The position numbers and the translations under genes were made by a program. Under the pieces are notes generated by a model. The model had not been told where the DNA came from, made no database searches, and saw only the letters and a list, made by a program, of their open reading frames with translations. This document shows positions 9,501-16,498 of a stretch of 31,426 bases of DNA, one piece after another; position 1 is the first letter of the stretch, and the number at the start of each line of letters is the position of its first letter. The DNA is taken from assembly GCA_016872875.1 (NCBI GenBank), contig VGYW01000040.1:1-31426 (forward strand), read 5' to 3'. The DNA comes from Planctomycetota bacterium. Lineage in GTDB: Bacteria > Planctomycetota > PUPC01 > DSUN01.

Positions 9501-9659
9501 CCGGTCGAGGAGGCGTGCGGCCCAGGGGTGCTGGCGTACCTTGGCCTTGACCTCCTCAATCTCTTCGCGGTTGAGCAGCAGGTTCGGGTGGCGCACCGGG
9601 GGCGGCCCTCCGGCCGCCACCGAAGCGCATCCCGCAACAAGCGCCAAGGGAAGCATCAT
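6498..9659 (-). CDS. Large exported heparinase/alginate-lyase-like protein with NEW3-like domain
   Basis: 1053 residues from ATG at 9659; an in-frame TGA two codons upstream excludes a longer form, and GGTGAG lies just before the start. MMLPLALVAGCAS contains L-V-A-G-C, a lipobox, so it may be a short-signal lipoprotein. Residues about 20-370 are a W/Y-rich helical toroid (WSTYAWAYDLTYDTFSDEER, FNVGLVGYCLGDKELIEWGL). About residue 400 comes GHGHNDFYSLVLHGKGRLLY, the heparinase II/III sandwich motif. Residues about 735-830 resemble a NEW3/CARDB-type beta domain, and the C-terminal 190 residues form a further beta-rich region. It is likely an extracellular or periplasmic lyase for an acidic glycan. 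A 54-bp hairpin lies in frame at residues about 976-993. First gene of the operon with 5038-6501 and the pseudogene 4465-5022. Confidence 0.8.
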   Translation of the reverse strand: MMLPLALVAGCASVAAGGPPPVRHPNLLLNREEIEEVKAKVRQHPWAARLLDRVKEMAKDGRNVREAALAYVLTGEKPYADQARRELLGTARSMMATYEKLDLKLQPEFGAWTSWSTYAWAYDLTYDTFSDEERQQVERWLRAACRAVIEGERLWTTTPNLVFGKHFNVGLVGYCLGDKELIEWGLNDPGAHGPRRGGFYQVLDSMINDGRFWGETPIYALHYDVHAMLALAEAARHYDGTDLYGYVSKKTGGSIKSLLDGYIRMGYPVERTGIGAGAIRMATYGDGSTSYSPSGMLNETYLAPGDLFCGNLEIAYKRYRDPAYAWLLRFNENRDANVTYGRAVWGLLALTHGEPLPEKPTPPPAPSGVYPSQGFAFLRADESPAYWTSGALAALVMLGKPVGHGHNDFYSLVLHGKGRLLYPDINVIQYEPTHLRWTHEGICHSTLLVDRQSPEDGPFTTRQEFGPDLKFFAIEGSAFKGVGQSRALFLTKEYLADIFHATDRNGEPRVFDWVLHGLGRLFPGNPAAYRPTNALVPFYWWVDNERGREVDGPWRADWIQSSAGVTRGLQFAKDWFEASVGVRMTMLGAKGTQVFCGDGPITDGPPYHLLNGNPEGSSPLVVARRRAASTTFAAVHEPYEEQPAILEVRRIAEAEKAVALAVRAPKFTDYLMVAFDKEEHKIATDTGEEFTFSGHGYLRVVGGAPSVVRGVKAWRLRPEGLEPKPDADERSDQAAALHYWFQPAELHLSAAGDRAEREVEVHFRCVGEGEARGALRVVAPKGLATEPGKIEFPPFRAGKEAVAKLKVKTLPGAENDLLEVRFTPEQGLVAAEQDLPVAVGVVMKLDRRLPKLAQQVIRAPGYTFAVDEFSGVSNFILDADGHRRHGRMHGTNFIYGIPGVMRDGKWAFQFRHPCRFVWTRKDGLIVGCDGNYNDHDARLGYTFREDEIAISLIPPTNPTIEHTVWLGNFDALGEPRPVNLPRVPDPREVTPRTWFFYPHPAYRQGLLLGLPPKTEPKYYGTAVSFPLRTGQEVVLRFASEAELSKLVEQGGPK
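6681..6734. repeat. Hairpin element inside the 1053-residue lyase gene
   Basis: Perfect 14-bp stem, 6693-6706 with 6712-6725 (loop CTGGA), enclosed by an outer 6-bp stem CGTCCG (6681-6686) with CGGACG (6729-6734). It is translated in frame as a proline/arginine-rich stretch (VNLPRVPDPREVTPRTW) between two normal beta segments. Confidence 0.6.
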
Positions 9660-9733
9660 GGCTCACCAGTCCTCATCGGGTGCAGGACATCGAAGCCGCT
9701 GGAAGGCGGCCATACTCCGCCGCCCACATCCTG

Positions 9734-9907
9734 TCAACACCTGCGCTCGCGCACGGCGCCCGTCACTGCCACCACCTGCCGCGCGCCGCAGGTCGCGTCC
9801 TTGGGCGGCCTGCTTGCCAGCGGCCCGTCAATGGAGTGCTTCAGCTTCTCGGTGCACCGGTCGACGAGCTTGCGGGCTGCATCAGCGTCGAAGCCCTTTT
9901 CGGGATT
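9734..9907 (-). pseudogene. Possible coding remnant of unknown family
   Basis: Between the start of the lyase gene (9659) and the PQQ pseudogene (10013) there is no intact gene. On the minus strand one open stretch reads like real protein: NPEKGFDADAARKLVDRCTE-KLKHSIDGPL, ending at a TGA (9734-9736). It follows an in-frame TAG at 9908-9910, and another frame upstream (about 9908-10010) reads FKPEWGAGVGAALCGAATSA. Together these could be one frameshifted remnant. I do not recognise the family, and chance open reading in GC-rich DNA is possible. Confidence 0.3.
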
Positions 9908-10012
9908 CTAGCGCTTGTGGCGGCCCCGCACAAGGCGGCGCCAACGCCCGCTCCCCATTCGGGTTTGAACCCCACAATGTGCTCGGCCAGAATCTCTTCG
10001 AGGAGGCCCGCT

Positions 10013-11002
10013 ATGGTGAGATGCCCCGCTTCCGGCGCCTTGCTCATCGCTTCTCTCGCCGCGGCCTGCACGGCTCTGATGGCGGAGGAGAGGAAGACCA
10101 GCAACGCCACCAATGTGATGTGGCGCTTCGACGGCGCCGGCCGATTGCCGCGACGGCGATGGCGGGCGATTGGCCCCATTGGGCGGGGCCGGAAGGCGAT
10201 TGCACGACGGATGAGAAGGGTCTGCTCAAGGCCTGGCCGAAGGAAGGCCCCCCGGTCCTCTGGAGAATCCCGATAGGCACCGGCTCCAACCATCCCTCCG
10301 TCGCAGGCGACGACCTGTGTTTCGGCCAGCTCGACACCGATGATCGGCACGAGACGATCAGGTGCGTGGACGCGAATACGGGCAAGGAGCGATGGAGCCA
10401 CACCTACGAGGTGCCTCCCATCTACCACGTAGGATGGGGCGAACTAGGCGTGCGGGCCACCCCCACGATCACCGACCAACGCGTCTACGAAGTCGGCACC
10501 TTCGGCCACGGCTTCTGCTTCGAGAGGAAGACGGGCAAGATCGTCTGGCAGCACGATGCAAATCTCCGCCTACGACGCCCTGACGGCCAGGATCGTCTGG
10601 CGGTTCGAGGAGGCGTGCGCGCCCGGCTCCCGCGGCCCCGGCCTCATCACCGGCAGCGGCCTGCCCGTCACGTTCCGCGGCGAGGACTGCATGGTGTTCC
10701 ACGGGAACCGCCAATGGAAGATCCTCAGGCTGGCGGATGGCAAGCAGGTATGGAGCTGGGAGTGCACGGGACCCCAGGAAGCCCCGGCGTGGGCCAATGG
10801 CGGCCTCAGGCCAGTCGGCAAGAACCTCCATCTGGATGCCCTGAACGGCTGGTGCATGCCGGTGATCTCCCGGGGACGCCTCTTCGTCCGCACCCCCGTC
10901 GAGATCATCTGCTACGACATCCGAGATCGCGCCGCAGGCTCCTGTATGACTCGTCACGATTCTCGCTCAAACCGCCCCGCGCTATCGGTCTGCGAGACGT
11001 AG
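10013..11002 (+). pseudogene. PQQ-like beta-propeller protein with two frameshifts
   Basis: ATG at 10013 follows AGGAGG (10001-10006) by six bases and encodes a signal peptide (MVRCPASGALLIASLAAACT) and then NATNVMWRFDGAGRLP. Near 10145-10155 sense shifts frame and continues with MAGDWPHWAGPEGDCTTDEK, the typical start of a PQQ-propeller 'DWPxWxGP' protein, followed by VLWRIPIGTGSNHPSVAGDD and CFERKTGKIVWQHDA. At about 10555 it shifts again to QISAYDALTARIVWRFEEAC ... WSWECTGPQEAPAWANGG ... RGRLFVRTPVEIICYDIR. The blades missing between the two frames suggest a deletion as well. The tail runs straight into the 22-bp inverted repeat at 10949, which supplies the final residues and the stop at 11000-11002. 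Compared with a normal family length of about 400 or more residues it is short and non-functional. Confidence 0.7.
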
Positions 11003-11093
11003 CGGCAAGCGTCCCGCTTGCCGACCGGGACCTGTCCGTGCAGTTCCACAGGCGAGACGCTTGTGGCTACATTGAGCGAGAATCGTGACGAGT
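10949..11093. repeat. 145-bp element with 22-bp perfect terminal inverted repeats
   Basis: ACTCGTCACGATTCTCGCTC plus AA at 10949-10970 is the exact reverse complement of 11072-11093. The ends are 101 bp apart and enclose a GTAG...CTAC hairpin element. It separates two truncated coding regions: the PQQ remnant on its left (plus strand) and a small minus-strand gene on its right. It encodes no protein. Size and termini resemble a MITE, but no target-site duplication is evident. Confidence 0.7.
10999..11070. repeat. GTAG...CTAC hairpin element, copy 2 (72 bp)
   Basis: Starts GTAGCGGCAAGC and ends TTGTGGCTAC. It contains a perfect 9-bp stem CGGCAAGCG (11003-11011) with CGCTTGCCG (11015-11023), loop TCC. 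The outer 15 bases at each end also pair with only two mismatches. It is clearly related to the copy at 24205-24275 (shared GTAGCG-R-CAAGC, CCCGCTTG and GACGCTTG segments). Confidence 0.65.
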
Positions 11094-11240
11094 TACATAG
11101 CCCAGCTTCCGCACGGCAGCGGCCAGCCACTCCTTGCCCACGCCGAACGCGCCGCAGCCGTGGCCCGCATACTGGTAGTCCACGGGCAGAGCCAGCAGCT
11201 TCTTCCCGAGCATCCCGTCGTCGGCTTGTGCGTCGGCCAT
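11067..11240 (-). pseudogene. Truncated 5' end of an unrecognised gene
   Basis: ATG at 11240 with AGAGGA about seven bases upstream encodes MADAQADDGMLGKKLLALPV-DYQYAGHGCGAFGVGKEWLA-AAVRKLGY. The frame then enters the inverted-repeat element at 11093 and picks up the repeat-encoded tail TRHDSRSM before a stop. The natural part is about 48 residues and has no signal peptide. The G-x-G-C-G-A-F-G-V-G-K-E-W stretch looks like genuine protein, but I do not recognise the family. It appears to be a gene start cut off by the repeat. Its upstream region (11241-11397) is open in the frame of the neighbouring pectate lyase after its stop (VGRGLVIEFVRSQARCRGAL ... DQQGRVLSNLKYGEL), possibly another remnant. 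Confidence 0.4.
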
Positions 11241-11397
11241 GGGGTATCCTCTCGTGTTTGGTTGGGGCACGCGCTAATTCTCCGTACTTGAGGTTGGAGA
11301 GCACCCTGCCTTGCTGGTCGCGAAGGATGACGAGTGCGCCGCGGCAGCGGGCCTGGCTCCTGACGAACTCGATGACGAGCCCACGCCCGACAGGTCC

Positions 11398-13125
11398 TCA
11401 CCAGTTGGGCGAGCGTTCACTTCCCGCTACCGTGCGCTGGCCGCCTGCCTTGTTGTGCGTGTGGCGGCTGGACGCCCCGCAGAACAGCGTGACCCACGGC
11501 TTCGTGCCCGGCCCCGCGCCGACCACCTGCATGCCGTTGTGGCCCTGGTCGCGCAGCTCGACATAGGCGTTCTTGAGGCCGTCGGCGACGAAGCCGTACT
11601 CGTATCCCGTGGTGTTGAGTTGTTCGCCGAAGATGCTCGCGCCGGGCTGGTCGCAACCTTCCACCAGGAGGCCCACCGCGGCGTTGCCGGCATTGACGAG
11701 GAGGTTGCGGAAGGTGGCGTGAGAGGGGCCTTCCACGCGGATGAGGGGGTCGGCGCCGCCGGCGTTGTTGAGCTGGGTCGCGTTCTCCGGGCCGTCGCCG
11801 ACGAGCTGAAGGTCGCATCCCGCAGGGATGACCAGGGTCTTTGCGACGGGATAGTTCCCCTTGGGCAGGTGGACGACGGGCCGCTGGCCCTTCATCGCCG
11901 CCGCCTGGGCGATGGCGGCCTGGATGGCCGCCGCGTCGGCGCCCGCCTTCACCTCGATCACCGGCCGGTCCGCGCGGGCGGCGAAGGGAGCCGGAGCCGG
12001 TATCACGTACTCGATCTCCACTGCCCGCACTTGGTCGTCCAGGGCCGTCAGGCGGCCCTTCACCCTCAGCGGCTCCTTAGCCGTCCAGGTGTTGCCTACG
12101 GAGATGAGGTCGGCCTTCTCCGCCGGCGGCTCGTTCAGCACGGCGGGGCCGGGCCCTTGCGCGTAGACCCTGTTGTCCAGGAGCAGATTCGGGCCGTTGT
12201 TCTCGATGCGGATCGGCGTCCCGTCTTTGGGGTAGATGATCCGGTTGTCCTGCAGCGTGGCTTGGGAGCCCCACGTCTCGGTGTCCTTCCAGTTCCTCGC
12301 GCGCTTGGCGTGGAAGAAGGCCCTCGAGCCGATGGACACGTTGTGGAGGAAGGAGAAGTAGCCGGTATGGCGGATCGTGATGTCGGCGTCGGTGGAGCGG
12401 AGGAAGGTGCTCAGGTAGACGTGGAAGTTGCCCGCGCCGAATTCGTTCGTCGCGCCGATCCCGCAGTCCTCGAACCAGCAGTTCCAGATGTACCAGTCCA
12501 GCGAGTTGAAGTTCTGGATGCTGATGGCGGCCTGGGCGCAGCGGTAGAAGCGGCAGCGGAGCACAGCGGTCTCGGCGATGCCATCCTTGATCCCCGCCTC
12601 GATGCCGAACTGCACGTCCTTGATGACGAGGTCGGCGAGTTCGTTGGCCGTGGTGAACTTCTCGCCGTGCTCGATGGCCGTCTTGGCCTTTCCTGCGCCG
12701 TCGAAGGTCAGGCGGCTCAAGCTGGCGAACCAGGCATTGTAGCGGAGCATGTTCCCGCCCGCGGGGCCATCCCACCGAAGGATGGTCTTCTCGGGGTCTT
12801 CGCCGACGATGCTCATCCCGAGGGGCTCGTTGTGCGAAATGCGGTCCAGCCTCAGCGTGGCGGTGATGCGATAGGTGCCGGCGGGGAAGAAGAGCACCCG
12901 CTTGGGGGAATCGAGGCGCCGAACGTCGAGCAGCGCCTTCCCGATGGCCGCGGTGTCGTCGGCCCGGCCGTCGCCGACCGCGCCGTACTCGGTCTTCACG
13001 TTGGCCCAACTGGAGAATGGGCCGACGAACTCCTCGACCTGGGCAGGCGCGGTGGCCGACCTCGCTCCCACCGCGAGGAGCAGGCACGACCACCATGCAG
13101 AGCGAAGCATCTTGAGAGGGTTCAC
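11398..13125 (-). CDS. Exported tandem pectate-lyase-3 (right-handed beta-helix) protein
   Basis: 575 residues from GTG at 13125, with GGAGGA about eight bases upstream; the GTG overlaps the TGA of the upstream esterase remnant. A signal peptide (LRSAWWSCLLLAVGA) precedes NVKTEYGAVGDGRADDTAAI at residues about 41-60, the signature opening of Pectate_lyase_3 helices (GD1/GD2 type). N/D-rich beta-helix rungs follow to about residue 330. A second helix start appears at about 385-450 (VKAGADAAAIQAAIAQAAAM ... VVHLPKGNYPVAKTLVIPAG), so two helices are fused. The C-terminus ends in a non-repetitive RHTHNKAGGQRTVAGSERSP tail, after which the same frame stays open past the stop, so the natural C-terminus may be lost. 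Binding or cleavage of a polysaccharide outside the cell is likely; the substrate is unknown. Confidence 0.8.
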   Translation of the reverse strand: MNPLKMLRSAWWSCLLLAVGARSATAPAQVEEFVGPFSSWANVKTEYGAVGDGRADDTAAIGKALLDVRRLDSPKRVLFFPAGTYRITATLRLDRISHNEPLGMSIVGEDPEKTILRWDGPAGGNMLRYNAWFASLSRLTFDGAGKAKTAIEHGEKFTTANELADLVIKDVQFGIEAGIKDGIAETAVLRCRFYRCAQAAISIQNFNSLDWYIWNCWFEDCGIGATNEFGAGNFHVYLSTFLRSTDADITIRHTGYFSFLHNVSIGSRAFFHAKRARNWKDTETWGSQATLQDNRIIYPKDGTPIRIENNGPNLLLDNRVYAQGPGPAVLNEPPAEKADLISVGNTWTAKEPLRVKGRLTALDDQVRAVEIEYVIPAPAPFAARADRPVIEVKAGADAAAIQAAIAQAAAMKGQRPVVHLPKGNYPVAKTLVIPAGCDLQLVGDGPENATQLNNAGGADPLIRVEGPSHATFRNLLVNAGNAAVGLLVEGCDQPGASIFGEQLNTTGYEYGFVADGLKNAYVELRDQGHNGMQVVGAGPGTKPWVTLFCGASSRHTHNKAGGQRTVAGSERSPNW

Positions 13126-13613
13126 GGGGTGTCTCCTCCGGTTGACGCGTAGCGGGGCCGCCGAGGCGGCCCGTCATGACCCTGACCTCCGTATCCGGCG
13201 GCGCGCGGGAGAGCCCCTCCGAGCTTGTCGAGCCACTCGCGGCTCTTCCCTCCCAGGCCGGGACCAGACCCGTGGGCATGAGTGAAGCCGGGGTAGAAGG
13301 CTTTCTGCTCCGGGCCCAATCCCGTGAGATTGTGGAACGCGGCCAGCGGGCCCATGCTGTGGACCGTCAGATCGCCGATGTTCGACCCGACATAGGTCGG
13401 GCACTTGATCCACGGGCAGAAGTTCACCGGGTTGTAGTAGCTCAGCATCCTCTCGACGTCCCGAAGCGTCTGCCCCTGCGGCACCTGGCCCCGGCACGGT
13501 CCGAAGCTCGGGTAGTTCTCCATGATCTCATGCGGCTGGCAGCAGGCCGGGCAGTCCGAGAGGCAGGCAGCCACGCGGGGGCCGAGTGCCGCCGTCACGA
13601 GGGCGAGCGTATT
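13122..13613 (-). pseudogene. Acetyl xylan esterase (AXE1)-type gene, 3' fragment
   Basis: The open frame begins directly after a TAG (13614-13616) with TLALVTAALGPRVAACLSDC, which in the AXE1/cephalosporin-C deacetylase family is the helix just after the G-x-S-x-G-G nucleophile elbow. Further on come YYNPVNFCPWIKCPTYVGSN, then I-G-D-L-T-V-H-S-M-G-P-L-A-A-F-H-N-L with the catalytic-Asp position, and FYPGFTHAHGSGPG with the His region. Everything before the nucleophile, about 60% of a normal ~320-residue enzyme, is absent, so it cannot be active. The last ~25 residues (GQGHDGPPRRPRYAS and following) are encoded by a hairpin repeat, and the stop overlaps the pectate-lyase start in GTGA form, so translating this remnant may still help start the lyase gene. 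Confidence 0.7.
13149..13174. repeat. GTAG-type hairpin at the end of the esterase remnant
   Basis: GTAGCG is followed by a perfect 8-bp stem GGGCCGCC (13155-13162) and GGCGGCCC (13165-13172), loop GA. Same GTAGCG opening as the elements at 10999 and 24205, but no CTAC end is seen. It is read in frame in the esterase remnant and lies just upstream of the pectate-lyase start. Confidence 0.45.
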
Positions 13614-13748
13614 CTAGTGCCCAGTGTGCTGCCACACAAGCCTGAGCCATCCTATGGCCTCGGCCCCGAAGCAACGCGGCGCGATCCACGCGCGGCGCTG
13701 GGTCTCGGGTCGGTGAGGGAACCGTCGAGCGCCACAGGAGTTGGGCAC

Positions 13749-13777
13749 TTGCCGAGCCCCCAAGGACGGGCTATCAT
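13749..13777 (+). promoter_or_regulatory. Sigma70-type promoter for the SGNH-like gene
   Basis: TTGCCG (13749-13754), 17-bp spacer, TATCAT (13772-13777). The start of transcription would fall near 13784, leaving a leader of about 22 nt that contains AAGGAG at 13792-13797 before the TTG start codon at 13806. Confidence 0.4.
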
Positions 13778-13805
13778 GGGGCAAACCCTACAAGGAGACA
13801 GAGCT

Positions 13806-15380
13806 TTGCTCAAGAGCATCCCGATGGTCGTGCTACTGACGAGTCTGGCGGGAGCGGCGCACGCTGCCGAGGGCGAGACCTTCACGGGCGTCGCGTCGGC
13901 AACGGGCACCTACAAGCGGCCCCTGTTGATCGTTGACGGCAAGCGATTCGAGCTGAAGCCCTCCGACAAGGCCGACGCCTCGGTCGCGGAGATGCTGGCC
14001 AAGTTCTCCAAGGGGGACAGGGGCGCGTACGCCGTCAAGGGCGTGCAGGCCACCGTCAACGGCGGCGATGGCATCCTCGTGGACAGCGTGACGCCGGCCA
14101 AGCCGTTGCCGCCCCTCGTGGATCTCGGTCCCGGGCAGGCCTACAATGGACAGGCGGGTGGCCTCTATCCGGGCGGGAGCAATATCCGCCCCGCCGCTCA
14201 CGATGCGGCCGGACAGAAGATCGCACGGAGCATCGTGCCTCTGGCCGCAGATGGCAAGCCCGACCTCGCCAACGGCAAGATTGTCATCATGCCTGTGAGT
14301 GTCTCGAACGGGTACGGGGCCTGGCATCGGGGCGACGAGAGTGATACCTCCACCACGTTCATGACCCGAGCGAACGCCAATCCTGCCAAGAACCCCAAGC
14401 TCCTTATCGCCTATGGCTTCGAATACCAGTTGCCCGGGGGCAACAGGGGCACAGGCGATCCGGGTCCGAACAGCGTTTTCTACCGGACGCTCGACCACGC
14501 GCTCCAGCAGCAGGGAGTCACCCCACGGCAGGTGCAGATCGTCTGGCTCTCCATGCCCGTCTCCGGGAAGTCGTGGGGAACCAACCTGCCGCCGGAGGCC
14601 AGGACTTTCCCTGCGGATGCTCAACAATCCAAGCTCGCGTGGAAGGAGATCGTCCACGCCATTTGCACCCGTTATCCCAACGTCAAGATCATTTACAGCT
14701 CGACGAAGGGGGCGATGTACATGACCGCAACGGAAACGAAGAACCCCGAGTTCATCGGCGGCCCTATCGAACCGTTCAATCACGACGCCGCTTGGGGTGT
14801 CAAGTGGGTGATTCAAGATCAGATCAACGGTGACCCAGACCTCAACTATGATCCAGCCCGGGGACCGGTCAAAGCGCCCTGGCTGTCTTGGGGGCCATAC
14901 TTCTGGAGCTATCCAGACGGCACGCCTCGACGCTATGACGGATTCGTCTGGAGCATTGCCGATGTGGCCCCGGACGGCCTGCACCCATCGCTCAGCGGCC
15001 TCACCAAGTATGCCAACATGCTTCTTCACCAGATGACGACCGATCCCACCGCGACGCCGTGGTTCTTGAGACCTGGCGCGCCGCCCAACAAGCCGCCGAC
15101 GATTGCGAGAGCAGCTAGCGTCGCCGCAGATCCAGTGAGCGGCGCAACGACGGCATTGAGTGTGCTGGGAGCGGATGATGGAGGGGAACCCAACCTGACG
15201 TATACCTGGTCGTGTACAGGCCCAGCGGGTGTGACGTTCAGTGTGAACGGTCCAAACCGGGCCAAGAACACCACCGCGACATTCCAGACTGCGGGCCGCT
15301 ATACGTTCCAGGTAACGATTGCAGACGCTGGAGGACTCACAGCGACCAGCAGCATCGCGGTCACAGTGACACGGCGTTAG
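13806..15380 (+). CDS. Exported SGNH-like hydrolase with C-terminal PKD-like domain
   Basis: 524 residues from a TTG at 13806, chosen because AAGGAG lies eight bases upstream and the next residues form a signal peptide ending A-H-A/A-E-G. Residues about 25-110 are a small beta domain (FTGVASATGTYKRPLLIVDG ... VKGVQATVNGGDGILVDSVT). The central part holds IVIMPVSVSNGYGAWH, where the Ser of an SGNH block I would be expected, V-W-L-S-M-P-V-S-G-K-S, and near residue 390 APDGLHPSLSGLTKYANMLL, the D-x-x-H block V. The canonical GDS is not evident, so activity is uncertain. After P-N-K-P-P a ~90-residue Ig/PKD-like domain ends in GGLTATSSIAVTVTRR. Likely a secreted esterase or carbohydrate-binding enzyme. 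It is the only intact plus-strand gene among the degradative genes and has its own promoter. Confidence 0.65.
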   Translation: MLKSIPMVVLLTSLAGAAHAAEGETFTGVASATGTYKRPLLIVDGKRFELKPSDKADASVAEMLAKFSKGDRGAYAVKGVQATVNGGDGILVDSVTPAKPLPPLVDLGPGQAYNGQAGGLYPGGSNIRPAAHDAAGQKIARSIVPLAADGKPDLANGKIVIMPVSVSNGYGAWHRGDESDTSTTFMTRANANPAKNPKLLIAYGFEYQLPGGNRGTGDPGPNSVFYRTLDHALQQQGVTPRQVQIVWLSMPVSGKSWGTNLPPEARTFPADAQQSKLAWKEIVHAICTRYPNVKIIYSSTKGAMYMTATETKNPEFIGGPIEPFNHDAAWGVKWVIQDQINGDPDLNYDPARGPVKAPWLSWGPYFWSYPDGTPRRYDGFVWSIADVAPDGLHPSLSGLTKYANMLLHQMTTDPTATPWFLRPGAPPNKPPTIARAASVAADPVSGATTALSVLGADDGGEPNLTYTWSCTGPAGVTFSVNGPNRAKNTTATFQTAGRYTFQVTIADAGGLTATSSIAVTVTRR

Positions 15381-15425
15381 CGCCCGGAGGAACGAGGGAG
15401 AGGAAGCACCCGGCCCTTCCGCGCA

Positions 15426-15530
15426 CTACTCCACGTCGGCCTCGCCCCACTCGGCTGGCGTCAGGCGGCTCTCGTTCGGCACGTTGTCCAGGACATTGGC
15501 GCTGAAGCCGTTGTTGGCCCAGTAGGCGCG
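15426..15530 (-). pseudogene. Possible C-terminal remnant of an unknown protein
   Basis: The last 34 residues of a minus-strand open frame, RAYWANNGFSANVLDNVPNE then SRLTPAEWGEADVE before TGA at 15426, read as a natural C-terminus. Residues further upstream in that frame are antisense to the S24-like gene and look like chance. Family not recognised. Confidence 0.3.
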
Positions 15531-15536
15531 AGCCCC

Positions 15537-16007
15537 TTGTGCCCCATCCCGAGCGGCCCCCCGCTGCTGGGCCATTGCGCCAAGCGAGTGGGCGACCACC
15601 ACGCTTTCAACGCGCCGGCCGCGGCGGCTCCACCCGAGGACGTCTTCGAGGCAGACAGGGATGGCTGGCTGCTCTGCCCCCGGTCTGCCATCAAGCACTC
15701 GAAGGCTACCTTCGGCTTCCGGGTGCAGGATGACGCGATGGCTCCCGCTGTCCCGCAGGGCAGCCTGGCCGGGATTGACTGCTCTGTCCGAGACCCAGAG
15801 CCACTGCTCAGAGCGGGGAGCCGCTTCGTTGCGGTACGTGGCCCATCTGACCGCTGCGTCGTCCGTCAGCTCGCCAAGGCGGAGAAGCATCGGCTGTTCC
15901 AGGCTGCCAGCCCATCCGAGCAGCACGCCCCGATTGTGTGGGCAGAAGGTGCTGACGTAGCGTGTGCCATTGTTGGGAGGGTGATCTTTGTGGTGGCGGC
16001 GTGCTGA
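15537..16007 (+). CDS. LexA/S24-peptidase-like protein with mutated catalytic residues, probably a remnant
   Basis: The frame ending at 16007 encodes KATFGFRVQDDAMAPAVPQG-SLAGIDCSVRDPEPLLRAGSRF, then CVVRQLAKAEKHRLFQ, HAPIVWAEG, and CAIVGRVIFV. The order matches the S24 catalytic domain of LexA and phage-type repressors: a D-S-M-E-P block, a D/RDP strand, a V-K-R-L block, and P-I with a final I-I-G-R-V strand. The nucleophile Ser is Ala (D-D-A-M-A-P) and the general-base Lys is Arg (V-V-R-Q-L), so self-cleavage should be impossible. No N-terminal helix-turn-helix is visible. The frame is open further upstream without a convincing start; the TTG at 15537 is arbitrary. It is best seen as a decayed S24 protein, less likely a non-cleaving regulator. 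Confidence 0.5.
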   Translation: MCPIPSGPPLLGHCAKRVGDHHAFNAPAAAAPPEDVFEADRDGWLLCPRSAIKHSKATFGFRVQDDAMAPAVPQGSLAGIDCSVRDPEPLLRAGSRFVAVRGPSDRCVVRQLAKAEKHRLFQAASPSEQHAPIVWAEGADVACAIVGRVIFVVAAC

Positions 16008-16145
16008 TGCCGCTAGGTACCCGAGGCAGCGGCAGGTGCCTTGAGCTGCCGCGGACGCCTACTGCACTGTCCCCAGGTCATTGAGCTGAACCAGGGGGCA
16101 CCGCAAAGGAGCCGGCGAAACGCCGCTCACTCTTGCTGGTCATGC

Positions 16146-16174
16146 TTGCCGAGGACATTGCCGCCGCCTACAAT
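16146..16174 (+). promoter_or_regulatory. Sigma70-type promoter for the small secreted protein
   Basis: TTGCCG (16146-16151), 17-bp spacer, TACAAT (16169-16174). The -35 hexamer is the same as that at 13749. It would give a leader of about 87 nt before the start at 16268. The rest of 16008-16267 contains nothing else I can name. Confidence 0.4.
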
Positions 16175-16267
16175 ACACACGACCCAAAGGCTTGTGAGCA
16201 CCCAGGCTGCTGATTGGGGCGGGGAGGGCCGTTGACATTGTTTGGCTAGCGAAAGGAGGCAAGAGGC

Positions 16268-16498
16268 ATGCGGAGCTTATCTTCACGCGCGCGTGGCCTT
16301 GCCCTGGTCGGAGCTCTTCTGCTGGCATCTGGAGTGGCGGTGGCAGCAAAGCAGGAAGGCCCTTCCGCGCAGCTGCCCGTGACCATAAGAGCGAAGATAG
16401 CGGATCTTGAGAGGGCCAAACAGCTGGCTTGCGGAGAGACTTACCTTCAGCTGGTCCGCGTGTCAGAGGAGGGGCAGATCGGCCTCGAGGTCGATTGA
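16268..16498 (+). CDS. Small exported protein of unknown function
   Basis: 76 residues from ATG at 16268, with a strong AAGGAGG about nine bases upstream. Residues 1-27 are a textbook signal peptide (RGLALVGALLLASGVAVAAK). The mature ~49 residues (QLPVTIRAKIADLERAKQLA and LQLVRVSEEGQIGLEV) predict one amphipathic helix followed by two beta strands. There is one cysteine in the mature part (L-A-C-G-E). No partner gene is adjacent: upstream is the S24-like remnant and downstream is the orphan tRNA end. The ribosome-binding site and signal peptide make it likely to be a real gene; I do not recognise the family. Confidence 0.65.
   Translation: MRSLSSRARGLALVGALLLASGVAVAAKQEGPSAQLPVTIRAKIADLERAKQLACGETYLQLVRVSEEGQIGLEVD

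Noticed and set aside
10949..11093. Insertion sequence
   Set aside because: Inverted ends are present, but 145 bp cannot hold a transposase and no target duplication is visible; kept as a repeat only.
15426..15926. 166-codon minus-strand gene over the S24-like frame
   Set aside because: Only the last 34 residues look natural; the remainder is antisense to the S24-like domain and lacks a start signal.
16233..16260. TTGACA just upstream of the small secreted gene as its -35
   Set aside because: No -10 at a 16-18 bp spacing; the position is taken by the Shine-Dalgarno. The upstream TTGCCG/TACAAT pair fits better.
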